From positions 744,001-808,000 of the forward strand of contig NZ_CP139089.1 in assembly GCF_038024855.1 (NCBI RefSeq): DNA of 64,000 bases, given 5' to 3'. The notes beneath the pieces are model-generated. The model ran no database searches. It worked only from the letters and a program-made list of their open reading frames with translations, and was not told the origin of the DNA. The DNA comes from Methylocella tundrae. GTDB lineage: Bacteria > Pseudomonadota > Alphaproteobacteria > Rhizobiales > Beijerinckiaceae. Both the position numbers and the translations under genes were made by a program. Positions 40,011 through 49,502 of the stretch are shown piece after piece. Each line of letters begins with the position of its first letter. Position 1 is the stretch's first letter.

Positions 40011-42329
40011 CTATCTGCGCCTCAAAGCCTCGCTTAGAGCCGCGCCTAGCGCGCTCTGGGTCGCGCTCTTTTCCTGCCGCGTCGATCTTTGCTGCTGCGC
40101 CCGTACTTGCGGATCGCCGCCTGCGCCCCTGGCTGAGCTAGGAATGGCCGAAGCGGAGCCGTCATCCTTGCGCATGGAAAGCGCGATGCGCTTACGCTTC
40201 AAATCGACGTCGACGACGCGCACTTTTACGACGTCGCCGGCTTTGACGACGGCGCTCGGGTCCTTGATGAAGCGATCGGCGAGTTGTGACACATGCACGA
40301 GCCCGTCCTGATGCACGCCGATATCGACGAAAGCGCCGAAATTGGCGACATTGGTCACCGTTCCTTCGAGCATCATGCCGGGCTTCAAGGCGCTGATGTC
40401 ATCGACGCCCTCAGCGAAGGTCGCCGTTTTGAATTCGGGACGCGGATCGCGGCCGGGCTTTTCAAGTTCGAGCAGAATGTCGCGCACGGTCGGAAGGCCG
40501 AAACGCTCATCGACGAAGCGCGCCGGATCGAGCGATTTCAAGGCCGCCGAATCGCCCATCAGCGAGCGAATATCGCGTCCGCACGAGGTGATGATTTTCC
40601 GTGCAAGACCATAGGCCTCAGGATGGACGGAAGAGGCGTCGAGCGGCTCCGTGCCGTTCGTGATGCGCAAAAAGCCTGCGCTGAGTTCGAAAGCGCGGGG
40701 CCCGAGGCGCGGCACCGCCAGAAGATCGCGCCTTGATTTGAAGGCGCCGTTCTGATCGCGATGCACGATGATGGCGTCGGCCAGCGAAGCGGTGAGGCCG
40801 GATACGCGCGACAGCAGCGGCGCCGAGGCCATATTGAGATCGACGCCGACCGCGTTGACGGCGTCCTCGACGACGGCGTCGAGCGAGCGGGCAAGGCGGG
40901 TCTGATTGACGTCATGCTGATATTGGCCGACCCCGATCGCTTTCGGGTCTATCTTGACGAGTTCGGCGAGCGGATCCTGCAAGCGCCGCGCGATCGAGAC
41001 CGCCCCGCGCAAGGACACGTCGAGATCAGGCATCTCCGCTGCGGCTCTGGCCGAGGCGGAATAGACCGAGGCGCCAGCCTCGCTGACGACGATCTTGGTC
41101 GGCTGCGGCGCGGGCAGGGCCTTGATGACGTCGCCGGCGAGACGGTCGGTTTCGCGGCTCGCCGTACCGTTGCCGATCGCGATCAGTTCAACGCGATGCT
41201 TGCGGATCAGACGCGCCAGTTCCGCCTCGGCGCCCATCACATCGTTGCGCGGCTGAAACGGATAGATCGTCGATGTGTCGAGCAGCTTGCCCGTGGCGTC
41301 GACGACGGCGACCTTGACGCCGGTGCGGATGCCGGGATCAAGGCCCATGGTCGGGCGCGGGCCGGCAGGCGCGGCGAGAAGAAGGTCTTTCAGATTGCGG
41401 GCGAACACTTCGATCGCCTCGGCCTCGGCGCGCTCGCGCAGTTCGTTCATCAGATCGAGCGTCAGGTGAAGCGAGAGCTTGACCCGCCAGGCGAAGCGCA
41501 CAACGTCGAACAGCCATGCGTCGGCGGCGCCGCCTTGGAGCGATATTGAATAATGCTGCGCGATCATCTGTTCGACCGGCTTCACCGGCGCGACGCTATC
41601 CGCGTCGATCTCGATTTCGAGCGATAGCGTCTCCTCGTTTCGGCCGCGCAGCATGGCGAGCGCGCGATGGCTCGGCGTCGTCGCCCAGCGCTCGCTGTGA
41701 TCGAAGTAGTCCGAGAATTTTGCCCCAGCTTCCTCCTTGCCCTCAATAACGCGAGCGCGAAGCATGGCCTTGCTTTTGAGATAGGCGCGCAGGGCCCCGA
41801 CGAGATCCGCATTCTCGGCGAAAGCTTCGGCCACAATATCGCGCGCGCCCTCAAGCGCCGATTTCACGTCCGGCACGTCGCCGGTCAGGAAAGCCAGCGC
41901 AAGCTCCGCCGGAACGCAATCGCGATTGGCCAGAATCTGGTCGGCGAGCGCGCCAAGACCGCGCTCGCGGGCAATTTCGGCGCGGGTGCGGCGTTTCGGC
42001 TTGAAGGGCAGATAAATGTCCTCAAGTTCGGCCTTGGTGGCGGCCGCGGCGATTTTCCCTGCGAGTTCCTCACTCAATTTGTCCTGAGCGCGGATCGATT
42101 CAAGGATGGCGGCGCGGCGCGTTTCAAGCTCTCGCAAATAGGCAAGCCGTTCCTCGAGCTGGCGCAACTGTGTGTCGTCGAGGCCGCCGGTCGCCTCCTT
42201 GCGGTAGCGGGCGATGAAGGGAACGGTTGCGCCTTCATCGAGCAGATCGACGGCAACCTTCACCTGATCCGGCCGAGCGGCGATTTCGGAGGCGATGGTC
42301 TTCAAAATGCGGTCGATTGCAGCAGCCAT
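40011..42329 (-). CDS. tex: RNA-binding transcriptional accessory protein Tex
   Basis: This encodes 772 residues from ATG 42329. An N-terminal helical region ([31 protein letters not shown]) is followed by the YqgF-like RNase H fold domain ([32 protein letters not shown]). Helix-hairpin-helix repeats come next ([34 protein letters not shown]) and a C-terminal S1 domain ([38 protein letters not shown]). Full-length Tex. Its exact cellular role in transcription is still loosely defined. This is the last core-genome gene before the accessory region. Confidence 0.95.
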   Translation of the reverse strand: MAAAIDRILKTIASEIAARPDQVKVAVDLLDEGATVPFIARYRKEATGGLDDTQLRQLEERLAYLRELETRRAAILESIRAQDKLSEELAGKIAAAATKAELEDIYLPFKPKRRTRAEIARERGLGALADQILANRDCVPAELALAFLTGDVPDVKSALEGARDIVAEAFAENADLVGALRAYLKSKAMLRARVIEGKEEAGAKFSDYFDHSERWATTPSHRALAMLRGRNEETLSLEIEIDADSVAPVKPVEQMIAQHYSISLQGGAADAWLFDVVRFAWRVKLSLHLTLDLMNELRERAEAEAIEVFARNLKDLLLAAPAGPRPTMGLDPGIRTGVKVAVVDATGKLLDTSTIYPFQPRNDVMGAEAELARLIRKHRVELIAIGNGTASRETDRLAGDVIKALPAPQPTKIVVSEAGASVYSASARAAAEMPDLDVSLRGAVSIARRLQDPLAELVKIDPKAIGVGQYQHDVNQTRLARSLDAVVEDAVNAVGVDLNMASAPLLSRVSGLTASLADAIIVHRDQNGAFKSRRDLLAVPRLGPRAFELSAGFLRITNGTEPLDASSVHPEAYGLARKIITSCGRDIRSLMGDSAALKSLDPARFVDERFGLPTVRDILLELEKPGRDPRPEFKTATFAEGVDDISALKPGMMLEGTVTNVANFGAFVDIGVHQDGLVHVSQLADRFIKDPSAVVKAGDVVKVRVVDVDLKRKRIALSMRKDDGSASAIPSSARGAGGDPQVRAQQQRSTRQEKSATQSALGAALSEALRRR

Positions 42330-42525
42330 TCGGGTCGTGTCCTCGTCGATTCGGGGCCTGGACCTTAGGGCAGACGAGAGGGGATTCCAACATCGGCGCG
42401 CTGCGGCGATAGGCGCGGCGCCACGCCGCAAAGCGCCAAGGTGACGCGCCGGCAAGCTCAGGACGTGAGTTGCTTTATTCGGCCGCTCTCGTTGGCGAAG
42501 CCACGAATGATTCGCGACGCCGGGC

Positions 42526-42960
42526 TCATTGAGCCAGAGCTCTCGCCAGGGCGCCGGCCGAAAGTCCCCGCTCTATCAGGTAGTTGGCGACCTTCACATA
42601 TATCATTCGCAAGGCGTCGCAATAGACCGACCGATTGTCGTAGCGCCGCTCATCTTCGTAGCGGTGCAGCATTGATCCGCCATTGCAGGCCGATACCCAT
42701 ACGCATTTGCGACACTCGGACGGCGCACTGCGACTGGCGCGATGGGAGCGCATCCATTCGCTGGAGAGCAGATCGGCGAATGAAACATCCGACACGGAGC
42801 CTCCATGCCACATTTCGCCTGGCGAAGACGAGCGCAGAATATCGTCAGCGCCAATTGCGCCGTCTGTTTCTATCGTCAAGGTCGTCGCCGTGGACCGGCC
42901 GAGGCTGGCGAGAAAGCTGGGGCCGCCGACAAGAAGTGAGACTATCGAACTGAGTGGATT
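42526..42960 (-). pseudogene. C-terminal (SPASM) fragment of a radical SAM maturase
   Basis: Reading down the minus strand from about 42960, some 144 residues remain of a radical SAM/SPASM protein: LSSIVSLLVGGPSFLASLG, TIETDGAIGADDILR, then the cysteine-rich CRKCVWVSACNGG and RYDNRSVYCDALRMIY. The C-x2-C-x5-C-x3-G ... N-x-SVYC layout is that of FxsB-like and related RiPP maturases. The upstream half lies beyond the IS630-type insertion (44091-44620). The original C-terminus looks intact. Confidence 0.75.
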
Positions 42961-44045
42961 GACTCCAACGCTTGGAACCCTCGTTTTCGGGCGGCGATGA
43001 TAGCTTCCGGGTCGGCTCGCCAGACGAATGGCTTGGGGGTCTGGTTGTGTTCGCCGATGAAACGGTTGATGGCGGACTGGAGATCGACGACGGATCGGAA
43101 GACGCCGTTCTGGAGCCGTCGGCGCGTCAGGATGGCGAAGAAGCCCTCGACTGCGTTGAGCCATGAGCTGGAGGTCGGCGTGAAATGGAACGTCCAACGG
43201 GGATGGCGGTCGAGCCAGGCGCGCACCTTCTCGTGCTTGTGGGCGGCGTAGTTGTCGAGGATGACGTGGACGATTTTTCCGGCCGGGATGTCACGCTCGA
43301 GGGCATTGAGGAAACGGATGAACTCCTGATGCCGGTGGCGTTGCATGTTCTGCCCGAACACCTCGCCGGTCAGGACATTGAGCGCCGCGAACAGCGTGGT
43401 CGTCCCGTTGCGCTTGTAGTCGTGGGTCATGGTGGCGCCGCGCCCCTTCTTCAGCGGCAGCCCCGGCTGCGTGCGATCGAGGGCCTGGATCTGGGACTTC
43501 TCGTCGAAGCTGAGGACCATGGCATGAGCCGGCGGGCTGCCATAGAGCCCGACGACATCGTGCAGTTTTTCGACGAAGGCGGGATCGTTGGAGAGCTTGA
43601 ACAGGCGCCACCGATGCGGAGCCAAACCATGGGCTCTCCATATCTTCTGAACCGTAGAGACGGCCAAGCCCGCGACTTTGGCCATGGCGCGAGCCGTCCA
43701 GTGCGTCGCCTCAAAGGGTGGCGGCTTCAGTGTCATGGCGACTACGGCAGAGGTCTTGTCATCCGCAACGGGTGTCTGGCCGGGAGGGCGCGTCTTGTCA
43801 CGCAAGAGCCCGTCCACGCCTTCTTCCATGAAGCGCGCCTGCCAGCGCTAGACGGTCGTCTTCGCCGTGCCAGTCTCGGTCATGATCGCGCTCGTGCCGA
43901 TACCGTCGGCGCTCAGCAGCACGATCCGGGCGCGCCAGACGTGTTTCTGTGGGGTGTTGCGATCTGCGACCAGAGCGTCGAGCCGCCGCCGGTCAGCCTC
44001 GCCGAGAGTGATCGATATTCCATTGCGCATGTGCCAGACTCCCAC
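42942..44045 (-). pseudogene. IS630-family transposase with internal stop
   Basis: The frame is continuous except for a TAG at 43847-43845. It lies between AKTTV and RWQARFMEEGVDGLLRDKTR, where relatives read VWRW, so a TGG-to-TAG nonsense change is likely. The DDE residues remain: LSFDEKSQIQALDRTQPGLP, VILDNYAAHKH, SSWLNAVEGFF. The element sits inside the radical SAM gene. I could not fix its inverted repeats. Confidence 0.85.
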
Positions 44046-44090
44046 ATGCTGCCGCCCAGCGGAATCCCTCTTCGGACTCTTCCGTCTCGG

Positions 44091-44620
44091 TCAATTCATG
44101 AGGATGCGAATGTCCACTTCCGCATCCTCGCGCGAGGACCATTCGTCAAAGAGATCGCAGAGGAACCGGCCATATTCGGAAATCGGAGAGGGCGGTTTAT
44201 GAGCATGGTTGAAGTCAGGCAACAGACAGTCGAAATGCTCGATTTTTAAGTCATCGACGAAATGTCTGTATATTTTTCTGGCGTCTCGTCTTGGATCAAT
44301 CACGCATAAGACACCTACCGAGTTGATGCGTTTGGCGTTGGCGGCCTCCTGGAGTAACTGAAGCCCCTTGCAAACCCTCTGATAAGTGCCGCCGCCGCGG
44401 TGATCGACGCGCAACTCGTCGTTATATTCGGGCGGGCCGTCGAGGCTCACCCCAACACGGAGGGAATGCCCCTGAAACACGTCGATCCAGTCTTGATCGA
44501 CAAGCATTGCGTTCGTTTGCACGGCGAGTTCAAGGCGCGTCAGCGATCCTATCTATTGCTTCGACCGCGGCCCGGATGGCGAGCGGCTGGTTGGCTTCGA
44601 CACGCCCACCCAAGGAAGGT
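44091..44620 (-). pseudogene. Middle fragment of the same radical SAM maturase, frameshifted
   Basis: Reading down from about 44620, residues NQPLAIRAAVEAIDRIADA run in one frame. They then continue after a one-base shift near 44547 as LTRLELAVQTNAMLVDQDWIDVFQ, VGVSLDGPPEYNDELRVDHRG, SVGVLCVIDP, IEHFDCLLPD, EYGRFLCDLFDEW, IRILMN. That is the SAM-binding barrel after the CxxxCxxC loop, which is missing. The fragment stops at the IS630-type insertion and its continuation is at 42960-42526. So the gene carries an N-terminal loss, a frameshift and an insertion. Confidence 0.72.
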
Positions 44621-44627
44621 TTCGACA

Positions 44628-45251
44628 CTATTTCTCCATCGGTATAGGAGCCCAGGACAACTTTCCGTTCGCTTCTAAACGCCCCTTAAAGCCAAACTCT
44701 GTTGGGAAGTCATACGGAATTATAGGCACGTTGTACAAGACCTTCACCGATATTATTGCCGATGTAAGGCTTGATTCCGGTGGAACAATATTTTTTATTA
44801 TATCATCGAATCTGAAATTATCAGTCTCATCATAATGTAAAATCTTCACGTCCTTCTCACGATCAGCGAAATACGCCAAATGAGTCTCGCAGTCGGTTGA
44901 ATTTACAGAGCTCTCGAAACCTCTATACATGAATTTAATTTGACATAATCCAAGAAACACCTTCACGTTAGTGACTGGCATTCTTATTTGTGTCGTATTT
45001 TTTATATTGACTGAAACACTTACCGGGAGGTCTGGATTGGCTGGCCCTTCGAGACCAACTGAAACGCTTGGGTAAAACACGTTGAAAGTTGTAATTGCCC
45101 CAAGCAAAGCCAAAACCCAGCCTACGAACTTTCCGACGATACGAAGGATCCTTCGCCTCTCTACCGGCTTACCCGCAGGCTTTTTCAATTCCTCCGCGAC
45201 CACTTGCTTTTGTTGTTTTTGTGCGTGCCGCCGATTACGCCGTTTTGCCAC
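44628..45251 (-). CDS. Hypothetical single-pass membrane protein
   Basis: This encodes 207 residues from a GTG at 45251. A basic N-terminus (MAKRRNRRHAQKQQKQ) precedes one membrane helix (about 40-62, VGKFVGWVLALLGAITTFNVFY) and a beta-rich extracytoplasmic domain (VSVSVNIKNTTQIRMPVTNVKVFLG). It contains three cysteines. Base composition is clearly AT-richer than the core genome, which suggests recent acquisition. I do not recognise a family. It lies just upstream of the radical SAM remnant on the same strand, and no partner can be assigned. Confidence 0.6.
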   Translation of the reverse strand: MAKRRNRRHAQKQQKQVVAEELKKPAGKPVERRRILRIVGKFVGWVLALLGAITTFNVFYPSVSVGLEGPANPDLPVSVSVNIKNTTQIRMPVTNVKVFLGLCQIKFMYRGFESSVNSTDCETHLAYFADREKDVKILHYDETDNFRFDDIIKNIVPPESSLTSAIISVKVLYNVPIIPYDFPTEFGFKGRLEANGKLSWAPIPMEK

Positions 45252-46203
45252 ACATTACCCCACATGACGGATCCGGATCGAAGTTAATGTAATGCTTCCC
45301 TCAAGATTTCGCGGGAAAGCGAGCAGTCCGTCCACAGGAGAAATGTTTTTGCTGAAAAAATCTAAGTCCTTTTTGAAGATCATGGTGGCGGCGAAGATAG
45401 ACCGTGCGGGCGCGCGCAGTGGTATCGCGAGCGCAGGCGCGGGCAAGATCAACGCGGGGAACAACGCGGGCGGTGATTGATGTCTTCGCACCAAAGGCCA
45501 TCGGGCTGCGGCCTCACGCCAAGCATCGTCCGTACCACGCCTCTCGCTGACTCGCTTCATTGACCTCTACGCTACTATCCAACACTCAGGCCTCTCAGCC
45601 CGCGCTTGAGTCTCCCTGCGTGCGCCCGAGCGATGGCTTAAAGGCCTTCCTCGTGGCCTCTCTCAGGGCCGCGCAGGCCCTTTCGCCACACTTCACGCCA
45701 CATAACGCCACCTTCGCGCCCTATCCCATTGATCCTTCACACCCGCTCTTGAGAGGCCGGGCTTGGCGCACCGTTAGGCCTCGGCTCTATTAATCTCTAT
45801 TAATAGAGCAGGCTCATGCTGAACATGCTCGGGAGCATCGCGCAGTTTGAGCGGGAGGTCACGACATCGCAGGGTCCTTGATGCAAAAAAGGGCAAAGGG
45901 GCATGAGGAAGGCCCAAAATCGGCCGTCCACGGGCAGGTCGATGCGCCTTTTTGAGCCGCATATCCAGACCTCGTCTGATCGGGCGGCCGCGGCGCCCCA
46001 AAGTTCCTGGTGCGTCTTCTCATCAGGTGAAGGGCGCAATCGAGGGCGGGGGGCGCCCAAATGCAAGCTGCATTCACCGGGTTGCGCTCGCCGCGCGGGA
46101 CACTATAGTGCGCGGATTCGCGTTGCCTGCGGCGCCGGGAGCTCTTAGAGAGTCCAGGCCGAGCAGGAAAAGGGACATCCGTCCAATCTTTTAGCGAAAA
46201 TGC
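45252..46203. other. Gene-poor stretch before the tRNA, with a resolvase remnant
   Basis: About 950 nt with no intact gene. It contains the fragment at 45807-45881 and a 21-nt segment at 46034-46054 that recurs exactly at 51880-51900. Apparent minus-strand frames across the tRNA (45859-46374) are artefacts of the tRNA-Ser sequence. Confidence 0.6.
45807..45881 (+). pseudogene. Remnant of a serine recombinase (resolvase/invertase)
   Basis: The translation SRLMLNMLGSIAQFEREV matches the conserved helix of resolvase/invertase catalytic domains (usually LMLNMLGSIAQFEREVMLERQ). The frame then leaves the family and stops at 45881. Nothing of the N-terminal catalytic serine region is recognisable upstream. 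Confidence 0.65.
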
Positions 46204-46293
46204 GGAGGGGTGGCCGAGTGGTTGAAGGCGCACGCCTGGAAAGTGTGTATGCGGGAAACCGTATCGCGGGTTCGAATCCCGCTCCCTCCGCCA
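46204..46293 (+). tRNA. tRNA-Ser (anticodon GGA)
   Basis: A 90-nt serine tRNA. The acceptor GGAGGGG (46204-46210) pairs with TCCCTCC (46283-46289, one G-U), followed by G and an encoded CCA (46291-46293). TGGCCGAGTGGTTGAAGGC forms the D arm, the anticodon loop is CTGGAAA, a long variable arm follows, and GCGGG-TTCGAAT-CCCGC is the T arm. The integrase gene begins about 160 nt downstream, so the 3' end is the likely integration site. Confidence 0.97.
46266..46293 (+). other. Probable attachment site at the tRNA-Ser 3' end
   Basis: P4-type integrases usually recombine at the T-arm/acceptor end of a tRNA gene and leave it intact. The tRNA here is complete and the integrase lies immediately downstream. 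I could not find the second copy (attR) in the window, so the far boundary of the element is unknown. Confidence 0.4.
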
Positions 46294-46392
46294 ACGGCAT
46301 GTTTGCGAACGTCCGCGCAGCGTATTTTTCCACATGAAATCAGAAAGTTGAGTGGCTTTGTCGTTTATCGACATTTGCCAGCATTTGCGCCA

Positions 46393-46413
46393 ATCCTAGT
46401 TTTCGACTAGGAT
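46393..46413. repeat. Perfect 8-bp-arm palindrome between tRNA and integrase
   Basis: ATCCTAGT (46393-46400) and ACTAGGAT (46406-46413) flank TTTCG. A further CTAGGA follows at 46419-46424. The position between the attachment site and the integrase start fits an integrase or excisionase arm site, or an operator. Confidence 0.5.
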
Positions 46414-46450
46414 AGCCGCTAGGACAAAGGAGTTCGGCGGAAGAAAATCG

Positions 46451-47630
46451 GTGGTTAGCAAAATCAATCGATTGACGGCTCGAGCCGTCGCTCGAGAATC
46501 AGGTAGGCCGTCATTCGGATGGCGCTAACCTCTACCTGCGCGTCGAGCCCTCCGGCGCCAAGCGCTGGGTGTTCATGTACACGCGCGGCGGGGACGCCAG
46601 CGCGAAGCTGGACTTGGTTCCGCCAGCGTCGTGAGCCTCGCCACGGCGCGGGAGCTTGCCAAAGCGATGCGCGAATCGCTTGCCAAGGGAATCGACCCGC
46701 TCGACGGCAGGGAGGCGCAACGCCTGGCCAAGGCGGCGCAGCTGACTTTCGGCCAGTGCGCAGACGCTTTGCTCGCCGCGAAGTCGCCGGCATGGCGCAA
46801 CGAAAAGCATCGCGCGCAATGGGCGATGACGCTTGAAAAATATGCCGCGCCGCTCCGATCGCTCTCTGTCGCCGCAAGACGTGCTGCGGGTCTTGCAACC
46901 GCTTTGGCAGCAAAAGCCCGAGACCGCCAGCCGATTAAGAGGGCGGATCGAAGCAGTGATCGACTCATCCCGAGCAGCTGGTCACATCATTGAAGGCGCG
47001 CCAAATCCGGCACGATGGGCCGGGCATCTCGAGATGATCCTGCCGCGCCCGGCGAAGCTTTCACGCGGCCATCACGCGGCAATGGCTTTTGCCGAGGTGC
47101 CGAAGTTCCTGGGCGAATTGCGCCGCGTCTCCGAAAATTCTACGGCGGCGCTGGCCCTGGAATTTACGATCCTGACTGCCGCACGAAGCGGGGAAGTGCT
47201 TGGCGCGCTATGGTCAGAAATCGATACCGTCGCCAAAGTGTGGACGGTGCCGGCCACGCGCATGAAGGCGGCGCGTGAGCATCGCGTGCCCCTTTCAGAA
47301 CCGGCACTCGCCATCGTCGAAAAGTTCTCCAGGGCGCGACGATCCGATTTCATCTTTGCGGGTCAGAAGGCACAAAAACCGCTCTCGAATATGGCCATGG
47401 AAATGGCATTGCGCCGGATGAAAATTGAAGGCGCAACAGTGCATGGTTTTCGCTCTGCTTTTCGCGACTGGGCAGGAGAAGAAACTCATTTTCCGCGCGA
47501 AATTGCCGAGGCCGCACTCGCCCATGTCATCGGCGATAAAGCAGAACAAGCCTATAGGCGTGGCGACGCACTCGAAAAACGACGTGCGCTGATGGACGCT
47601 TGGGCGGCGTTTTGTACTTCGCCCACATAA
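46451..47630 (+). pseudogene. P4-type tyrosine integrase, three frameshifts
   Basis: The product can be followed through shifting frames. SKINRLTARAVARES comes first, then (shift near 46500) RHSDGANLYLRVEPSGAKRWVFMYTRGG. After a shift near 46595 it reads RQREAGLGSASVVSLATARELA...FGQCADALL...AMTLEKYAAPLRSLS. After a shift near 46868 it reads DVLRVLQPLW to the end. The catalytic part is intact: TAARSGEVLGALW, VHGFRSAFRDWAGE and ALAHVIGDKAEQAYRRGDALEKRR with the tyrosine. N-terminal DUF4102-type domain and tRNA neighbour fit the P4 integrase family. Inactive as read. Confidence 0.85.
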
Positions 47631-47718
47631 AGATCGGATCAATAAACCCGAAATATTTGCTGTGAATTGAGCGGGTCTGTGATTAATGGTGTGTCACCAT
47701 AAATGAGAGGTGACACGT

Positions 47719-48000
47719 ATGAGAATGACCTCTGATCAAGAGCGTCTGACAGTCAGTCTTACTGACGCATGTTATATGACAGGCCTCGGCCGAAATTCCG
47801 TGATTGATGCAATTGCGCGCGGCGAGCTTCGATCCATCAAGCTCGCCGGCCGCCGACTTGTGATCGTCGAAAGCATCAAAGAGATGATCGCTGCGCGGGC
47901 GGCCGAACCCTATGAAAATACGAAGCGTGAAGTGCGCAACGCGTCTGCCGCCCGGCGCGGACGGCCGCCGCTGGCAGGGTCTGCGCGAGAGGCCGTGTAG
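47719..48000 (+). CDS. Excisionase/AlpA-like DNA-binding protein
   Basis: This encodes 93 residues from ATG 47719 with GAGAGG upstream. The core VSLTDACYMTGLGRNSVIDAIARGELRSIKLAGRRLVIVESIKEMIAAR is the winged-helix excisionase type (MerR-like HTH plus wing), followed by a basic tail. In integrative elements these proteins direct excision or activate the integrase. It lies 88 nt after the broken integrase on the same strand. Confidence 0.82.
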   Translation: MRMTSDQERLTVSLTDACYMTGLGRNSVIDAIARGELRSIKLAGRRLVIVESIKEMIAARAAEPYENTKREVRNASAARRGRPPLAGSAREAV

Positions 48001-48105
48001 ACTCGCGGAGGCTATCAAATGCGCTGTTGAGCGGCATGCTAAACAGACAACTTTCGATGGAGCGACGCGGTTACCGACATGGGAGCGTTTTAGGAATGAA
48101 ATTTC

Positions 48106-48309
48106 ATGCCTTCAAAACGGTCGAACCCCGCGATGCATGGGGCATCGGCGGGGTTCTGGAATATCGATTGCTTGCCGGCCCTCGATACAAATTTTCCTAG
48201 CGAAAATCGTGCTGAACTTCAAGCGTGTTTTCTGATCCGCCGCCTCGGAATCAAGCGTGATCGCGCGGGCCTTGTCGCCGCCTTCGTCTTTGGCGAGGCG
48301 AGCCGATGA
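48106..48309 (+). CDS. Hypothetical small protein of the integrated element
   Basis: This encodes 67 residues from ATG 48106 after TAGGAATGAA. No domain is recognised. The middle reads LQACFLIRRLGIKRDRAGLVAAFVFGEA, a probable helix pair. Its stop overlaps the ATG of the next gene by 4 nt (ATGA), which supports both as real, coupled genes. Confidence 0.5.
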   Translation: MPSKRSNPAMHGASAGFWNIDCLPALDTNFPSENRAELQACFLIRRLGIKRDRAGLVAAFVFGEASR

Positions 48310-48638
48310 CAGATTCCGATTTTCGATACGGAACAAAGTACGGTTGCGACTTCAATGACCTGTTGATGGCGAAGCAGGCGCATCCTGGTATGGGATGGCC
48401 GGAGCTGCTGGCCGAGATTGATAAAGCTTGGGGGCGGCCGGCCCGCAAGTATCCCGACGACTGCGATCCGTTCAATTTGTCAGCCGAGAGGGAGAGCGCG
48501 AAAGTCCTCGCGTCTCCAAAGAAGCTCAATCACGATAGAATCGTGACAGAGGTCGATAACGCTGAGATTTTGGCTGGTCCTAGCACTTACTTTGGCACTT
48601 TAGGCTTCGCGATATCTGCAATGAGCATGTCACAGTGA
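48306..48638 (+). CDS. Hypothetical protein, 3' end probably replaced by IS sequence
   Basis: This encodes 110 residues as read. The first 80 or so (MTDSDFRYGTKYGCDFNDLL, HPGMGWPELLAEIDKAWGRPARKYPDDCDPFN) look like a normal coding sequence. The end (FGTLGFAISAMSMSQ) lies over the 3' end of the IS701-type transposase, so the native C-terminus has probably been lost. Coupled to the 48106 gene. Function unknown. Confidence 0.5.
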   Translation: MTDSDFRYGTKYGCDFNDLLMAKQAHPGMGWPELLAEIDKAWGRPARKYPDDCDPFNLSAERESAKVLASPKKLNHDRIVTEVDNAEILAGPSTYFGTLGFAISAMSMSQ

Positions 48639-49502
48639 GGGCATCGTCGGGGTGGAGGTCGTGCGAAGAGGTCGAGAATGGCTTGCCTGATGGCCGGCAT
48701 GCTCGGTTGTGGCGGCGGTCCCCCGACTCTTTTTTTTCGTCCCGCTGCTTTGAGGCGGCGGGACTGGAGGAAGGCGTAGGCGATCATTGTCATCAAGGCG
48801 TGTCGGTGTAACCCGGTCCAGGATCTACCTTCAAAATGGTCGAGGCCGAGTTCCTCCTTGAGCTGCTGATGCGCCTGCTCACAGACCCATCTTGCTTTGA
48901 TCGTGGCGGCGAGCATCTTGAGGCTCGCATCGGCTGGTAAGTTCGACACATAGTATTTTTGCTCGCCCGTCGACCGGCGTTCGCCGACGAGCCAGACCTC
49001 GTCGCCCGGCATGCACTGCATACGATTATCGAGCATGCGACGCTTATGACCGTCCGCAACGCGGACACGGCGGGCCGCGAAGAGACATTTCAGCCGACCT
49101 TTGGCGCCCCGCCGCCAGCTGACCTTTTGCCATTTCGCTCCGGCCAACACCGCTTCAGCGGAGACCGGGGGCTGATCAGGGATGTGGTATTTGCGGGGCT
49201 TTCCGGCTTTCACTACGGGAAAAATCAGAGCAACCTCGGCGGGATAGACGTTCTGGCGTCGCGACAGCCCGACCGCCCACTTGAGACCGCGCTCGCTCAG
49301 AGCCTGACGGAAAGGCCCGCTGGAGCCGTACCCTGAATCGGCATTGCCGAAATTGATGGGGGAAACCGCGTGATGGGGCGCCAAGCCCAGCCGGGCCGCC
49401 GCGCGGCGCCTCAACCGCACGGCGCGGGGCGCCCGACGCCGAGCAAGAATCACTCCCCAGACCATAAAATCGACGAAGGCGTAGCGTTCTCAGCAGCCTG
49501 CG
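48587..49502 (-). pseudogene. IS701-type transposase, N-terminus missing
   Basis: About 290 residues of a DDE transposase are readable: INFGNADSGYGSSGPFRQALSERGLKWAVGLSRRQNVYPAEV, then WRRGAKGRLKCLFAARRVRVADG, ARWVCEQAHQQLKEELGLDHFEGRSWTGLHRHALM (the glutamate motif) and a C-terminal cysteine-rich tail. The N-terminal third is absent. The gene ends at the left edge of the intact IS630 element at 49503, which evidently interrupted it. Confidence 0.8.

Noticed and set aside
42942..44045. Inverted repeats and TA duplication for the IS630-type element in the radical SAM gene
   Set aside because: I compared both ends and found no convincing matching arms, so I give only the transposase span.
45859..46374. 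Minus-strand frames containing [31 protein letters not shown] text
   Set aside because: This is the well-known false translation of a tRNA-Ser gene, not a protein.
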